64,000 nt of DNA from Mycobacterium rhizamassiliense (GCF_900157375.1 NZ_LT721901.1:2652315-2716314); one strand, 5' to 3'; counted from the first letter of the stretch, positions 18,511-27,467 are shown. Made by a program: numbers and translations. Notes: generated by a model not told the origin, from the letters alone.

Positions 18511-18529
18511 CGGGCCGTGAGTTGGCCCG
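18511..18529 (+). terminator. Possible terminator after sensor kinase
   Basis: CGGGCC and GGCCCG form a 6-bp stem with a 7-base loop about 30 bases after the kinase stop. No T-run follows. Confidence 0.4.
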
Positions 18530-18639
18530 CACGTCAGGGGTAATCGTGCGCCTTCTATCCCAGACTGGCCTGGACCCCGCGAAGTGATCTGCAGCACACC
18601 GTGCGGAAGAGGCTGAAAGACATCTCACGTAGTTAAGAG

Positions 18640-19872
18640 TCAAGCCGCGAGCGGGAGGGGAGGTGGAAACGCTAAGTGTTCGTTGTAGAGCTGGCCGGTG
18701 TGCAGGCAGTGGTGGAGTTGGCCGAGGAATTTGTTGAACAGGTGCCGTTGGGCTTGGCGGTTCCAGTCTCCGACCGCGCGGCGGGCATCGAAGTGGCGGC
18801 GCGCGCCGGGCGAGGCGCGCAGCGATGCCAGCGCCCAGATCGAGCCTGCGGCGGCGAGGCGCCGGTTTTTGATATGGCGCTGCAGCACAATGGTTTTCTT
18901 GCCACTGGCGCGGGTGATCGGGGCGGAGCCGGCGAAGGCTTTCAACCCGCGGGCATCGGCGAAACGGGTGCGGTCGTCGCCGATCTCGGCGAGCACCCGG
19001 GCGCCGGCCAACATCCCCAGGCCGGGGAAGCTGGTGATGATCTTGGCGTCCGGGTGTTGCTCAAAATGGGCGCTCACCGCCTCGGCGAGATTGTCGGCGG
19101 CGGTGCACGCGGCGTCGAATTGATGCAGCAATGCGCTCAGGTGGACGCCCATCGCGCTTTCGACCTGTGGTGGTTGGTGCAGGTAAGTGTCGGTGAACAC
19201 GGCACGCAGCCGCTCGACGTCGCGGTCGAGATCGCGGCGGCGCCCGGCCTTGGTCAGCAGTCGACGCAGCCGGGCCGGGGTCAAGGCGGCGGCCTGGGCC
19301 GGGGTCGGCGCGGCCGCCAGGATGGTGCGCGAATCGGCGCGGGCCAACCCGCCGGTGGGCAGCTCGGCGAACGCGACCAGGGCGGCCGGGTAAAAGTCTT
19401 TGAGCAGGTCGCGGATCTGGTTGCCGATCTGTTGGCGTGCCCACACCGCGTCCTGCTGGGCACGCGCCAACACCCGGATCACCTGAGCCAGCTCGGAGTC
19501 GGCCGGCAATGGCCGATGCGCGGCGGCATCGGTGCGCAAGATGTTGGCCAACAGCACCGCGTCAGTGGCATCGGACTTGGCCCCCGACACCGCATACCGA
19601 GACCGGTAGCGCGAAGCGGCCAGCGGGTTGATCGGATAGATCACCCGGCCGGTTTCGCGCAGCGCGGCCACCCACAACCCGCGATCGGTTTCGATCCCCA
19701 CCGGGATCGGGTGCTCGGCGGTATCACCCACCTGGGCCAACAGCGTCAACAACTGCGAGAAGCCGGCCGCATCATTGCTGACCCGCTCGCGCGCCACGAC
19801 ACGACCGTCGGCGTCGACCACGGCAACGTCGTGATGGGCTGTAACCCAATCTATTCCGCAATACAAGGACAA
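18640..19872 (-). CDS. IS110-family transposase
   Basis: A 410-residue IS110-type recombinase. The N-terminal RuvC-like DEDD domain has YCGIDWVTAHHDVAVVD, the VGIETDRGLW strand and the SGAKSDATDAVLLANI motif carrying two acidic residues. A coiled-coil linker (about 125-245) precedes the C-terminal Transposase_20 domain with FPGLGMLAGARVLAEIGD and the serine in FAGSAPITRASG. It appears intact and full-length, so the element may be active. These enzymes move by a structured guide (bridge) RNA made from a non-coding end of the element. Confidence 0.93.
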   Translation of the reverse strand: MSLYCGIDWVTAHHDVAVVDADGRVVARERVSNDAAGFSQLLTLLAQVGDTAEHPIPVGIETDRGLWVAALRETGRVIYPINPLAASRYRSRYAVSGAKSDATDAVLLANILRTDAAAHRPLPADSELAQVIRVLARAQQDAVWARQQIGNQIRDLLKDFYPAALVAFAELPTGGLARADSRTILAAAPTPAQAAALTPARLRRLLTKAGRRRDLDRDVERLRAVFTDTYLHQPPQVESAMGVHLSALLHQFDAACTAADNLAEAVSAHFEQHPDAKIITSFPGLGMLAGARVLAEIGDDRTRFADARGLKAFAGSAPITRASGKKTIVLQRHIKNRRLAAAGSIWALASLRASPGARRHFDARRAVGDWNRQAQRHLFNKFLGQLHHCLHTGQLYNEHLAFPPPLPLAA

Positions 19873-19879
19873 GGGATCA

Positions 19880-20180
19880 TCACTCCTTCGATTAATCGTT
19901 GTGCCGTTACCGGTGGACTCACGCGGCGCCCTAATCGCAGGACTCGAAGGTCCGTCATCTCACTAGCCGTCCGTGACTCCAGCACACCGCAGGACCTCGT
20001 TCTGTCGAAGAGCTCAAGGCTCGGGAACAACCATCGGGAAGTCAACCCTGCGGTGGGCTCGGGCAACGGCATCTCACCACCACCGGACAGGGTCTGCCAC
20101 CAGGCGCGCCGTTCTTTCAGAAGTCGTCGAACGACGGGAAACATCAGGCATCACCTGGTAGCAGACCCCGCAAGGAACAG
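19880..20180 (-). ncRNA. Candidate bridge-RNA region of the IS110 element
   Basis: In the IS110 group the guide RNA that pairs with target and donor DNA is transcribed from the non-coding end upstream of the transposase. This 300-base stretch has no coding potential on either strand and includes short hairpins such as GGAC/GTCC at 19940-19953. The position fits a bridge RNA but no fold was computed and the exact ends are unknown. Inference from family biology and position. Confidence 0.35.
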
Positions 20181-20233
20181 ACCCGGTCTTAAGACCAGCA
20201 ACCATCCCCTACGAAACGATTAGGAACCCCTCA

Positions 20234-21502
20234 ATGACCACCGCCGCCCCCACCCATCGCGACATCGACCTGAGCGCACGTGAGTTCTGGGCGAAGCCGC
20301 ATGAGGAACGTGACGCTGCGTTCGCGGTGTTGCGTCGCGAGAACCCCGTGGCGTGGAGTCGGCCTGCCGACTCTGACCTGCTGCCCCCGGAGCAGAACAC
20401 CGCCGGTTTCTGGTCGTTGACCAAGCACGAGGACATCCGGATAGCGAGCCGCCACCCCGAGATCTTCTCCTCCGCGCAGGGCATCACCATGGAGGACTTC
20501 CCGCCCGAAATGATCCACATCGCACAGTCGTTCATCGCGATGGACGCGCCGCGCCACACCCAACTGCGCGGTATCACGTTGGATGCATTCAAGCCGAAGA
20601 ACATGCGCCGGCTTCAGGACTGGATTCAGGGTCACGCCCGCGATCTGGTTTCCGAGATAGCCCACTTGGGCGAGGGTGATTTCGTCGAGCTGGTCTCGGT
20701 CAAGTTGCCGGGCCGGATCTTCGGCAGCTTTTTCGGCCTTCCGCCCGGGGAGATCCACGACAAGACCATCAACGCCGCGCAACGACTGCTCGGCTGGACC
20801 GACCCGGAGGTCTGTGGCGACAGCAGCGCACTCGAACTCTTCGCCGGCGCGGTGATGGACCTGCATGAGACAGTGTCGTTGCTGATCCCCGAGCGCCGCG
20901 CCAACCCCGGCGACGACCTGCTGACCTGGATGGTGCAGGCCGAGTTCGACGGCGAGAAGATGACCGACGACGAGCTGAAGGCCTTCTTCGTGCTATTGGC
21001 CGTGGCAGCCAACGACACCACCCGGCACGCGTCGGCGAACGCGATCCACGCGTTCTCCAGGTTCCCGGATCAGCGCGACCTGCTGGTGGCCGACGTCCGC
21101 GGCCGAGTGGATTCCGCTGTCGAGGAAGTCCTGCGCTGGGCGTCACCGCTACTGCACATGCGACGCGCCGCCACCCAGGACTTCACCATCCGCGGATCGG
21201 AGATCAAGGCCGGCGACAAGGTGGTGCTCTGGTACATCTCGGGCAACCGCGACGAGGACGTCTTCGAGAATCCGTTCACGTTCGACATCTTCCGGAACCC
21301 CAACCCGCACATCGCTTTCGGAGGCGGTGGGCCACACTTCTGCCTCGGCGCCGCACTGGCCCGCACCATGCTGCGGTCGTTGCTGACTGAGGTGTACACG
21401 CGCATCCCCGACATCAGCGCACCCGAACCGCACTTCCAGGTGGCCAACTTCATCAACGGCATCAACAGCCTGCCCGCCACTTGGACTCCCGAGCGCCGCT
21501 GA
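20234..21502 (+). CDS. Cytochrome P450 (steroid/lipid hydroxylase type)
   Basis: A 422-residue soluble bacterial P450. Landmarks are the I-helix oxygen-binding AANDTTRH (about 257), the ExxR pair in EEVLRW (about 300) and the heme loop FGGGGPHFCLG with Cys370. The N-terminus (AREFWAKPHEERDAAFAVLR) and overall pattern resemble the CYP124/125/142 group acting on sterol side chains and branched lipids; family number not assigned. It is paralogous to the P450 at 27468. It stands directly downstream of the IS110 non-coding end and upstream of pseudogenes, so current expression is uncertain. Confidence 0.92.
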   Translation: MTTAAPTHRDIDLSAREFWAKPHEERDAAFAVLRRENPVAWSRPADSDLLPPEQNTAGFWSLTKHEDIRIASRHPEIFSSAQGITMEDFPPEMIHIAQSFIAMDAPRHTQLRGITLDAFKPKNMRRLQDWIQGHARDLVSEIAHLGEGDFVELVSVKLPGRIFGSFFGLPPGEIHDKTINAAQRLLGWTDPEVCGDSSALELFAGAVMDLHETVSLLIPERRANPGDDLLTWMVQAEFDGEKMTDDELKAFFVLLAVAANDTTRHASANAIHAFSRFPDQRDLLVADVRGRVDSAVEEVLRWASPLLHMRRAATQDFTIRGSEIKAGDKVVLWYISGNRDEDVFENPFTFDIFRNPNPHIAFGGGGPHFCLGAALARTMLRSLLTEVYTRIPDISAPEPHFQVANFINGINSLPATWTPERR

Positions 21503-21527
21503 CCACCCCAAAGTAAGCACACGCCGT

Positions 21528-22280
21528 TTGAAAACCAAAGCCGCCGTCCTGTGGCGTCTACACCAGAAGTGGTAGGTCGAAGAACTCGACCTGGACGGAC
21601 CCAGAGAGCGGGAGGTCCTGGTGAAGCTGACCGGCGGCGGCCTGTGCCACTGCGATAACCATCTGGTCACAGGAGACATGCCGATGAACCTCCCGGTGGT
21701 CGGCGGACACGAGGGCGCAGGTGTGGCGGCCGACGTCGGACCCTGCGCCACCGAAGTGGTGGTGGGCGACCACGTCGTCCTCAGCTTCATCCCCGCCTGC
21801 TGTCGATGCCGTCCGCGTGCTCGCGGCATGAGCAAGCTGTGCGAGTACCGCGCGGCGATCATGGCGGGACCGCAGCTGGATGGCACCCGATTCCATGGCC
21901 GCGGTCAGGACATTGGCCAGATGTGTGTTCTCGGAACAATTTCCGAGTACACCGTCGTCCCCATACTCTCGTTGGTCAAAGTCGACAAGGACGTACCGCT
22001 GGACAAGGCCGCACTCGTCGGATGCGGTGTCACCACCGGCTACGGTGCCGCCGCGCGCACGGGCGAGACCGAGGATGGCTAAACCGTCGTCGTCATGGGT
22101 GTCGGCAGATTGGGCACCAACATGATCAACGCGATGTATCCCTTCGGTGGGGTGAAGCAGAGCGGATTAGGGCGCGAACTCGGGGTCGATGCCCTCGACG
22201 AGTACACCGAGCCGAAGTTCGCCTACATCGACCTGACACACGACTATTTTCCTGGGTACCCACGCTCCGTACGCACCTGA
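21528..22280 (+). pseudogene. Alcohol dehydrogenase/aldehyde dehydrogenase chimeric pseudogene
   Basis: The frame begins like the intact alcohol dehydrogenase at 32998 (KTKAAVLW, LCHCDNHLVTGDMP, VGGHEGAG) and follows it to about VVVMGVGRLGTNMINA. It then continues without change of frame into an aldehyde dehydrogenase C-terminus (YPFGGVKQSGLGRELG...). A TAG at 21573 and a TAA at 22080 interrupt it, and the structural-zinc cysteine cluster is damaged (CRCRPRARGMSKLC). The likely origin is an internal deletion joining two neighbouring genes, followed by decay. No functional product expected. Confidence 0.85.
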
Positions 22281-22790
22281 CCGGCCTGCCGTCATCGTCG
22301 CCGAGACCGGACGGACGATGAGCTACCGGCGCCTCGACGACGAATCCGGTGCGCGTACTTCACGATGCTGGACTGCGCCCAGGGACGTTGTCGCGCTGCT
22401 CTCCGACAACGCCCCCGAAGCGCTCGTGACGTGTTGGGCGACACAGCGTTCGGGGTTGTGCGTGACGGCGATCAACCTCCACCTGACATCGCGGGAGGCC
22501 GCCTACATCGTGCACGATTCGGGTGCACGCGCCTTGATCGCCTCGGCCGCTCTCCACGAGTAGGCGACCGCGGTTTATGCCCACGCCGGCGGCCCGGGCA
22601 TACGGCTGGCCTTCGGCGGCGAGATCGGCGGATACAACTCCTTCGAAGCTGCCCTGGGCGGGAGCGGGACCAAACCTCCAGGAGCAGCCATGCGGGGCGG
22701 TCATGCTGCACTCCTCAGGAACGACCGGTTTCCTAAAGGTGTTCGGCCCGCGCTTCCGACCGCAACGTCGATGGGCCCGGTGATCCGACC
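22246..22790 (+). pseudogene. Acyl-CoA synthetase (FadD) pseudogene, 5' part
   Basis: Pieces of an AMP-forming acyl-CoA synthetase are readable across three frames: LGTHAPYAPDRPAVIVAETG at the start, LSDNAPEALVTCWATQ and AYIVHDSGARALIA in the middle, and the A3 motif HSSGTTGF in one frame continuing as PKGVRPALP in another. A stop at 22561 and at least two frameshifts break it, and the C-terminal half is missing. The N-terminus overlaps the end of the preceding chimera, as in an operon. Dead remnant. Confidence 0.8.
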
Positions 22791-22929
22791 GTCGCGATCG
22801 CGAGGCGGTGCAGAACGCAGCAGCGCAACTGCGGAAGTATTGGCGGTGGGGGTTGGCTCCGTTATTTGTGGACGCACTGTCGGCCCATTCAGTGTGGTAC
22901 GCCTACGGCGAACTTACCGAGGGTATGGG

Positions 22930-23835
22930 TCACTCACGACGCCACGGTAGCCGGAATCCTCCCTCGCTCAAGCCATAGCCGATAGTGCCGTCATCGAGTT
23001 GAAACTCCATGATCTGTTCGCACACCACGAACGTGTCCTGCGGGAACAGCCAGGTGAACAATGGTGTCGCTGAAAACGTGAAGTGGCGGCCCAACTCGTC
23101 GTTGAAAGCCCATTGCATCGAAGTCACCGAAAAGCTGTCAGGCGCGTAGTCGATCGTGTCCTTGATCGCGTTGACCCGTAGCCACCGCGCGCCGTCATAG
23201 AACATCCGCATATAGGAGTTGGCGCCGGTGGTTGACACGCCGTGGATGCCGCAAAAAGCCACTCCGTTGTCGAATATGGGCCAGGCCAGCCGATAATGCC
23301 CCAGTGAGTCCCAGTTGCGAACACCGGCGGCGATGTCCCGGAAGCCCGTACCCGTCAACGCGACACGTTCACCGCGGATGGACAGGTGGCCGGTCACCAC
23401 GCTCGGCCCCTCGAGGTGGACGCTGGCCATCTCGCGCGCGAATGTGCCCTCGGCGTCCTGGGTCAACGCGATGCAGTCCGCCATCGAGACATCGGAACGC
23501 CAGTCCAGTTCCAGTGCGAAATCTGCGTTGCCGAAGCTGATGTGGGTCAACATCAGCGGCTCGACAGCGCGCACGGTCAGGCCTGCCAGCTCTAAGCCGC
23601 CGGCGGGGCGGGCGTCGGTGTAGGGGAGGTTGAGGTTGGTTCGCGCGAAGACGGGCAACCCGTCGGCGAAGGCAATCAACCAGCTATTGGCCTGTTTACG
23701 GTTGGGCAGCATGCCGATTCGGATCAGGACACCGATCCGGGCCACCGGGTCGTAGGCGTTGTAGTAGTAGCTCTGACCCCACAATTCTTGATCGGGGTCG
23801 ACAACGAGTCCTTCATATTTTGCGAAGTCAGTCAT
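22930..23835 (-). CDS. Conserved protein of unknown function (possible DUF7064/7065 type)
   Basis: A 301-residue soluble protein without signal peptide, rich in beta strands and aromatic residues (WGQSYYYNAYDP, SWLIAFADGLPVF, YRLAWPIFDNGVAF, WLFPQDTFVVCE). The layout suggests a two-lobed beta-barrel resembling AttH/CrtC-like or DUF7064/DUF7065 proteins often found in actinobacterial lipid-degradation loci; this assignment is tentative. It is the last gene of a leftward three-gene unit (12 bases after the 182-residue protein) with a phosphotransferase-like protein. A hydratase or lipid-binding role is only a guess. Confidence 0.7.
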   Translation of the reverse strand: MTDFAKYEGLVVDPDQELWGQSYYYNAYDPVARIGVLIRIGMLPNRKQANSWLIAFADGLPVFARTNLNLPYTDARPAGGLELAGLTVRAVEPLMLTHISFGNADFALELDWRSDVSMADCIALTQDAEGTFAREMASVHLEGPSVVTGHLSIRGERVALTGTGFRDIAAGVRNWDSLGHYRLAWPIFDNGVAFCGIHGVSTTGANSYMRMFYDGARWLRVNAIKDTIDYAPDSFSVTSMQWAFNDELGRHFTFSATPLFTWLFPQDTFVVCEQIMEFQLDDGTIGYGLSEGGFRLPWRRE

Positions 23836-23847
23836 TTGGTCACGACC

Positions 23848-24396
23848 TTATGCGGTAGGGGCCAGCAGGGATTCGATTGTCGGAAGGTGATAGGCGTTGG
23901 CATCGAAGCCCTGGGCGCGGCTCCAGACACGATCACGCAGGATCTCGCCGCGGGACTGGTCGAGCACGATTCGGCGTACATCGTCGCGGTACGTCCGTGC
24001 GGAATCGTCGGTGAATACGACGTCCACCAAGTGGTCCAGCGCCGTCCGGATCGCCCGCGCCGTCGTGACGATCTCGGTCGGATCTGCGGCGGACCGCGAC
24101 AGCAGCGCACGGCCGGACGCAGCCGAGCCGCTGAGCGCCGACACTGGGCCGGCGACCCGTTCGGGATAGTCGCCCAGCACTGCGCCGAGTTGGTCCGCGA
24201 AAGCCACTGCGCGGGTCAGTTCGTCGCGGTCGAAGCGATACTGCAGCGGTAGCTGCTCGGCCATCAGCGTCAGGGTGCCGATGACGAGCTGGGCCTGCTC
24301 CCTGGCGAGCGCGTTGCCCGGGTCCACCGCGGGCGCGACGGAGTCGATCATCGCCTTGATCATCGTCTGCAGCTGCAGGTCGTAGCGCAAGATCAT
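23848..24396 (-). CDS. Conserved hypothetical helical protein
   Basis: A 182-residue protein starting at ATG 24396, one base after the stop of the phosphotransferase-like gene, so surely co-translated. It is entirely helical and Ala/Arg/Asp-rich with no membrane segment, metal motif or known signature (ILRYDLQLQTMIKAMID at the start). Its conserved-looking composition and tight packing indicate a real gene whose product works with its neighbours. Function unknown. Confidence 0.65.
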   Translation of the reverse strand: MILRYDLQLQTMIKAMIDSVAPAVDPGNALAREQAQLVIGTLTLMAEQLPLQYRFDRDELTRAVAFADQLGAVLGDYPERVAGPVSALSGSAASGRALLSRSAADPTEIVTTARAIRTALDHLVDVVFTDDSARTYRDDVRRIVLDQSRGEILRDRVWSRAQGFDANAYHLPTIESLLAPTA

Positions 24397-24397
24397 G

Positions 24398-25633
24398 TCA
24401 GGCTCCCGTCTCAAGTAGCTGGTGGATTTCGTGGAGCATGCTGCTGCCGATACCGATTAGCCAGGCGACGGTGATGTCCTGATGCGTCTTTGCCCCGCCG
24501 GCGATCCGGTAGCCGGTACCCAGCGCGAGCACCGCGATGGAGAAGGCGTTGAACACCCGGTAGTAATGCAGCCGTTGAGGGTCGACGGACAGTCCAGATA
24601 TCCGCTCGTAGTCGGCGTAGAGCTGGTCGGTCGGCAGCAGGCCGCTAGCCAGGAAGGTGGCTCCATCCTCGGCGAGGTGCCCGAACGCAGGAGCCGCGAT
24701 CCACGCCAGGTCCTGGTGGCGGTCGCCGATCCGGGCCAGTTCCCAGTCCAGGATCGCGGTCACCTTCCGATCGTGCTCGGTGAACAAGTAGTTGCCAGTG
24801 CGAAAATCGCCGTGCACGATCGAGAGGCGTTCCACTGGCGGCATGTTGGTGCGCAGCCAATGTGCGGCCAGCCGCATCAAGGGGATGTCCTCGCCGCAGT
24901 CTTCGTCCCACGCCCGGCTCCACCAATTCACGGCCCACTCGACGCTCTGGGTGCCCAGCTCCGGTCTGTCGAAGGCGTCCAGGTCGGCGTTGGTGAAATC
25001 GAACGTGTGGATCGCCGCCAGGTGCCTGACCATCTGCTGGGCCAGCGGGCCGCGCAGCTGCGGACCGAGGTTGGTGCCTAGCCCCGACACGCCCACCGAG
25101 GCGGCCGACGGTTTCGTCGAGCCGGCTACCATCCCGTACACCAGTCCCGGGTAGGGCAGGTGCTCGGCCTGCGCATCCAGCCAGTACACGGGTGGGACAG
25201 GCACCACGCCCTGGAACGCCTTGATCACCTGGAACTCGCGCAGCCGGCTGGTCTCAACCATCGACTCGGCGGGCTCCATGCGCAGCACCAGCGGTGTTCG
25301 GGTCCGGCCGGTACCGGGCGCGACCCAATCCAGGGTGAAAGCCATTTGCAGTTTCGACGCGCCGCCACTGAGCCACCGGCCATCGGAGACGGTGAACGGC
25401 TCATCCAGTCGATCGCTGAGGATGGCTGTGACCGCGGTGGTCAGGGTGTCTAGCGTCGGCGGCGTGTAACGGCTGGTCGCGCGGTTGCGCTGGCGCCGAT
25501 TGAGCACCCGGTCGAGCTCTGATTCGGTCGGGTACCGCCGGCGCAGATATTCGATCCAGGATTCGCTCGGAGCGTCCTTATCAACGCTGGCCAGATGCGG
25601 TCGGGCGAACAGGGGAACTGCTGGTGAAACCAT
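24398..25633 (-). CDS. Phosphotransferase-family (APH-like) protein
   Basis: A 411-residue protein with the aminoglycoside-phosphotransferase/choline-kinase fold. The Brenner-type catalytic motif is VHGDFRTGNYLF (His, Asp and Asn in place), followed by the metal-binding ILDWELARIGD; the N-lobe includes PLVLRMEP. I use ATG 25633 because the longer frame upstream runs antisense to the PucR gene. Members of this family in actinobacterial lipid loci are often called acyl-CoA-dehydrogenase-associated or phosphotransferase-family proteins; the substrate is unknown. It heads the three-gene unit and is divergent from a PucR-type regulator about 200 bases away. Confidence 0.85.
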   Translation of the reverse strand: MVSPAVPLFARPHLASVDKDAPSESWIEYLRRRYPTESELDRVLNRRQRNRATSRYTPPTLDTLTTAVTAILSDRLDEPFTVSDGRWLSGGASKLQMAFTLDWVAPGTGRTRTPLVLRMEPAESMVETSRLREFQVIKAFQGVVPVPPVYWLDAQAEHLPYPGLVYGMVAGSTKPSAASVGVSGLGTNLGPQLRGPLAQQMVRHLAAIHTFDFTNADLDAFDRPELGTQSVEWAVNWWSRAWDEDCGEDIPLMRLAAHWLRTNMPPVERLSIVHGDFRTGNYLFTEHDRKVTAILDWELARIGDRHQDLAWIAAPAFGHLAEDGATFLASGLLPTDQLYADYERISGLSVDPQRLHYYRVFNAFSIAVLALGTGYRIAGGAKTHQDITVAWLIGIGSSMLHEIHQLLETGA

Positions 25634-25705
25634 TCCCCGATGGTGCAGGCAACCGCGCCCGCCGCCTATAGCCACCGCGTGCAACGTTCGTCCGCCGGGT
25701 TGTCT

Positions 25706-25735
25706 ATGACGTGCATCACTATGACGTATCACTGT
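25706..25735. promoter_or_regulatory. Direct repeats in divergent promoter region
   Basis: CTATGACGTGCATCACT is followed immediately by CTATGACGTATCACT, two near-identical direct repeats overlapping by two bases. They sit between the phosphotransferase-like gene (start 25633) and the PucR-type gene (start 25832). They may be the binding site of that regulator. Confidence 0.4.
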
Positions 25736-25831
25736 GGCGCATGGCGCTTTCTGTCTCCTTAGACCCGTTTTCCTACTCCCATTTGGATAGATTCGTGGAC
25801 CGACCAGTCGGCGCCGCCTACCGTGTCGTCT

Positions 25832-27115
25832 ATGCGGCTGGGCAGCCACAACGACGTGAGGCTGGCAGCGGGCAACGCCACCGCTGGCGAGACGCCCGCT
25901 GAAACGATGCGCCGCTGCGCCCACGCCATGTTGCTGCGCTCCAGTCAGGTCAGCGCCGCGATCTCGGCGGACGTGCTTAGCCACGTGGCTGGGTTGACCC
26001 CCAACGGGTCTGTGCAGGCCATCAAGGCAGTGCATGACAGCACTGATCAGAACGTCGGGGCGATCTTCGCCACCTTGGCTTTTGGCGTTCCCTCCGATGC
26101 TGCCGAGCCGCCGACCGGAACCCAGGACCTGCTTCGGCACACCGTCGCCGGTGACGGCGACGTCACCACGCTGCTGAGGGCCTACAGGTACGGACACTCG
26201 CTGTTGTGGGAGATGTGGAGCGCCCACGTCGCCGAGCAGGTCGGCGAGGCCCCCCGGCTGCACGAAGTATTGTCGATGTCCTCGAAGCATATGTTCACCT
26301 TCATCGACCGCTCTTGCGAGCGGCTGGTCAGCGACTTCCAGCTGCTTTATGGCGCACGGTCGCCAGCGCGTCCCACGCGCTCAGTCGGCGAGACCCTTCG
26401 TGACCTACTGCTCGACGACACAGTGGTCGACGAGGCGCTGGCCTCCACGGTGCTGCGATGTGACATCGGCGGATACCACGTGGGGCTGGTGCTCTCGCCG
26501 TTAGCCGCGGGTGTCGACGTGCGTGCAGTCGCCGGCACGTTGAGCACCGCGGCGGGCGCCGCATCGGGGGCGACGCTGATGGTCGGCGACGGCACGATGT
26601 GGTCTTGGCTGACGTGGCCTCGGCGGCCGGGCGAGGATCGACTCCGGCGGGTGCACGACACCCCGGCGAAGGACGTCGTGGTTGGGATGGGCGAGCCGGG
26701 GCGAGGGCGCTCCGGATTTGCCCGCTCCCATCAGCAGGCGCGCGATGCCGAACGGGTGACCCGACTCAACCGCAATGTGTGCGGCGGTGTCGTCCGCTAC
26801 CGTGACGTCGAACTGGCCGGTGCGCTGTGTGGTGACGTCGGCCGCGCGCGGCGGTTCGCCGAGGACCGGCTGAGCACCTTAATCAGCGACGACCCCACCG
26901 TCGAGCGGCTGCGGGAGACACTGCTGGTCTACCTTGACAACGGCTGCCGCCAGTCACGGGCAGCCGAGGTCCTCCATGTCCATCCCAAGACGGTCAGCTA
27001 CCGGCTTGCACAGGCTCAACGACTACTGGGCCAGCCGTTCGCGGAGCACGTGCTCGACGTGGGCGCCGCACTCACCGTCGCGCAAGCGCTAATGGGTGGC
27101 CGGCCCCATAGCTAG
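25832..27115 (+). CDS. PucR-type transcriptional regulator
   Basis: About 427 residues. The C-terminal 60 residues carry the PucR/CdaR-type helix-turn-helix: LVYLDNGCRQSRAAEVLHVH, then PKTVSYRLAQAQRLLG. A central GGDEF-like degenerate domain (about 195-320) and an N-terminal helical RsbRD-like region (about 25-165) precede it. ATG 25832 is preferred over GTG 25823. Such regulators usually activate an adjacent catabolic gene set, here most likely the divergent three-gene unit. The nearest downstream gene is convergent. Confidence 0.85.
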   Translation: MRLGSHNDVRLAAGNATAGETPAETMRRCAHAMLLRSSQVSAAISADVLSHVAGLTPNGSVQAIKAVHDSTDQNVGAIFATLAFGVPSDAAEPPTGTQDLLRHTVAGDGDVTTLLRAYRYGHSLLWEMWSAHVAEQVGEAPRLHEVLSMSSKHMFTFIDRSCERLVSDFQLLYGARSPARPTRSVGETLRDLLLDDTVVDEALASTVLRCDIGGYHVGLVLSPLAAGVDVRAVAGTLSTAAGAASGATLMVGDGTMWSWLTWPRRPGEDRLRRVHDTPAKDVVVGMGEPGRGRSGFARSHQQARDAERVTRLNRNVCGGVVRYRDVELAGALCGDVGRARRFAEDRLSTLISDDPTVERLRETLLVYLDNGCRQSRAAEVLHVHPKTVSYRLAQAQRLLGQPFAEHVLDVGAALTVAQALMGGRPHS

Positions 27116-27467
27116 TGAGCGACGTCGCCACTGATCTGCGCATCGATCTTAGGATTCGAGCATTCGTCTGCGGGGATTAACGACCGCGCAGCCGGGCGCC
27201 CCCTCAACGAGGCGTTCGACCGCAGTCGGCCGCGACCGTGTCGTCTGGTATCGCCGTCGTTCCCTTGAGGCGCTTACCGCCCCTACGGATAACGGCTGGC
27301 CAGGCGGGGACCGCAACTGACTAACTTGGATCACCGCGCGATCCGGCCAGCTTCCACCCTGGTGCGCGGGGGTGTCACGGCACCAGCGTTGCCCCTTTGT
27401 GTCCGACCGCTGTTGAGGCGGCGGCCCGACGGACAACTCACGCCATCGGAGTCCGCGATTGAAGGAA
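27116..27467. other. Convergent intergenic region, no gene seen
   Basis: About 350 bases between the convergent PucR-type and P450 genes. Short open frames in both directions are arginine-rich and unsupported. No strong hairpin with a T-run was found. Confidence 0.4.

Larger units (their letters stand above)
18560..20200 (-). mobile_element. IS110-family insertion sequence (ends approximate)
   Basis: The element comprises the transposase gene plus non-coding ends: a short one after the stop (below 18640) and a long one, about 300 bases, upstream of the start (19873 to roughly 20200). IS110 elements usually lack terminal inverted repeats and target duplications, and I could not fix either boundary. 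The outer end of the long flank lies within tens of bases of the P450 start at 20234, so insertion has probably displaced that gene's native promoter. Confidence 0.6.

Noticed and set aside
18676..20223. Long open frame (515 codons) opposite the IS110 transposase
   Set aside because: It mirrors the transposase codon pattern in antisense, has no recognisable domain, and crosses the non-coding IS end.
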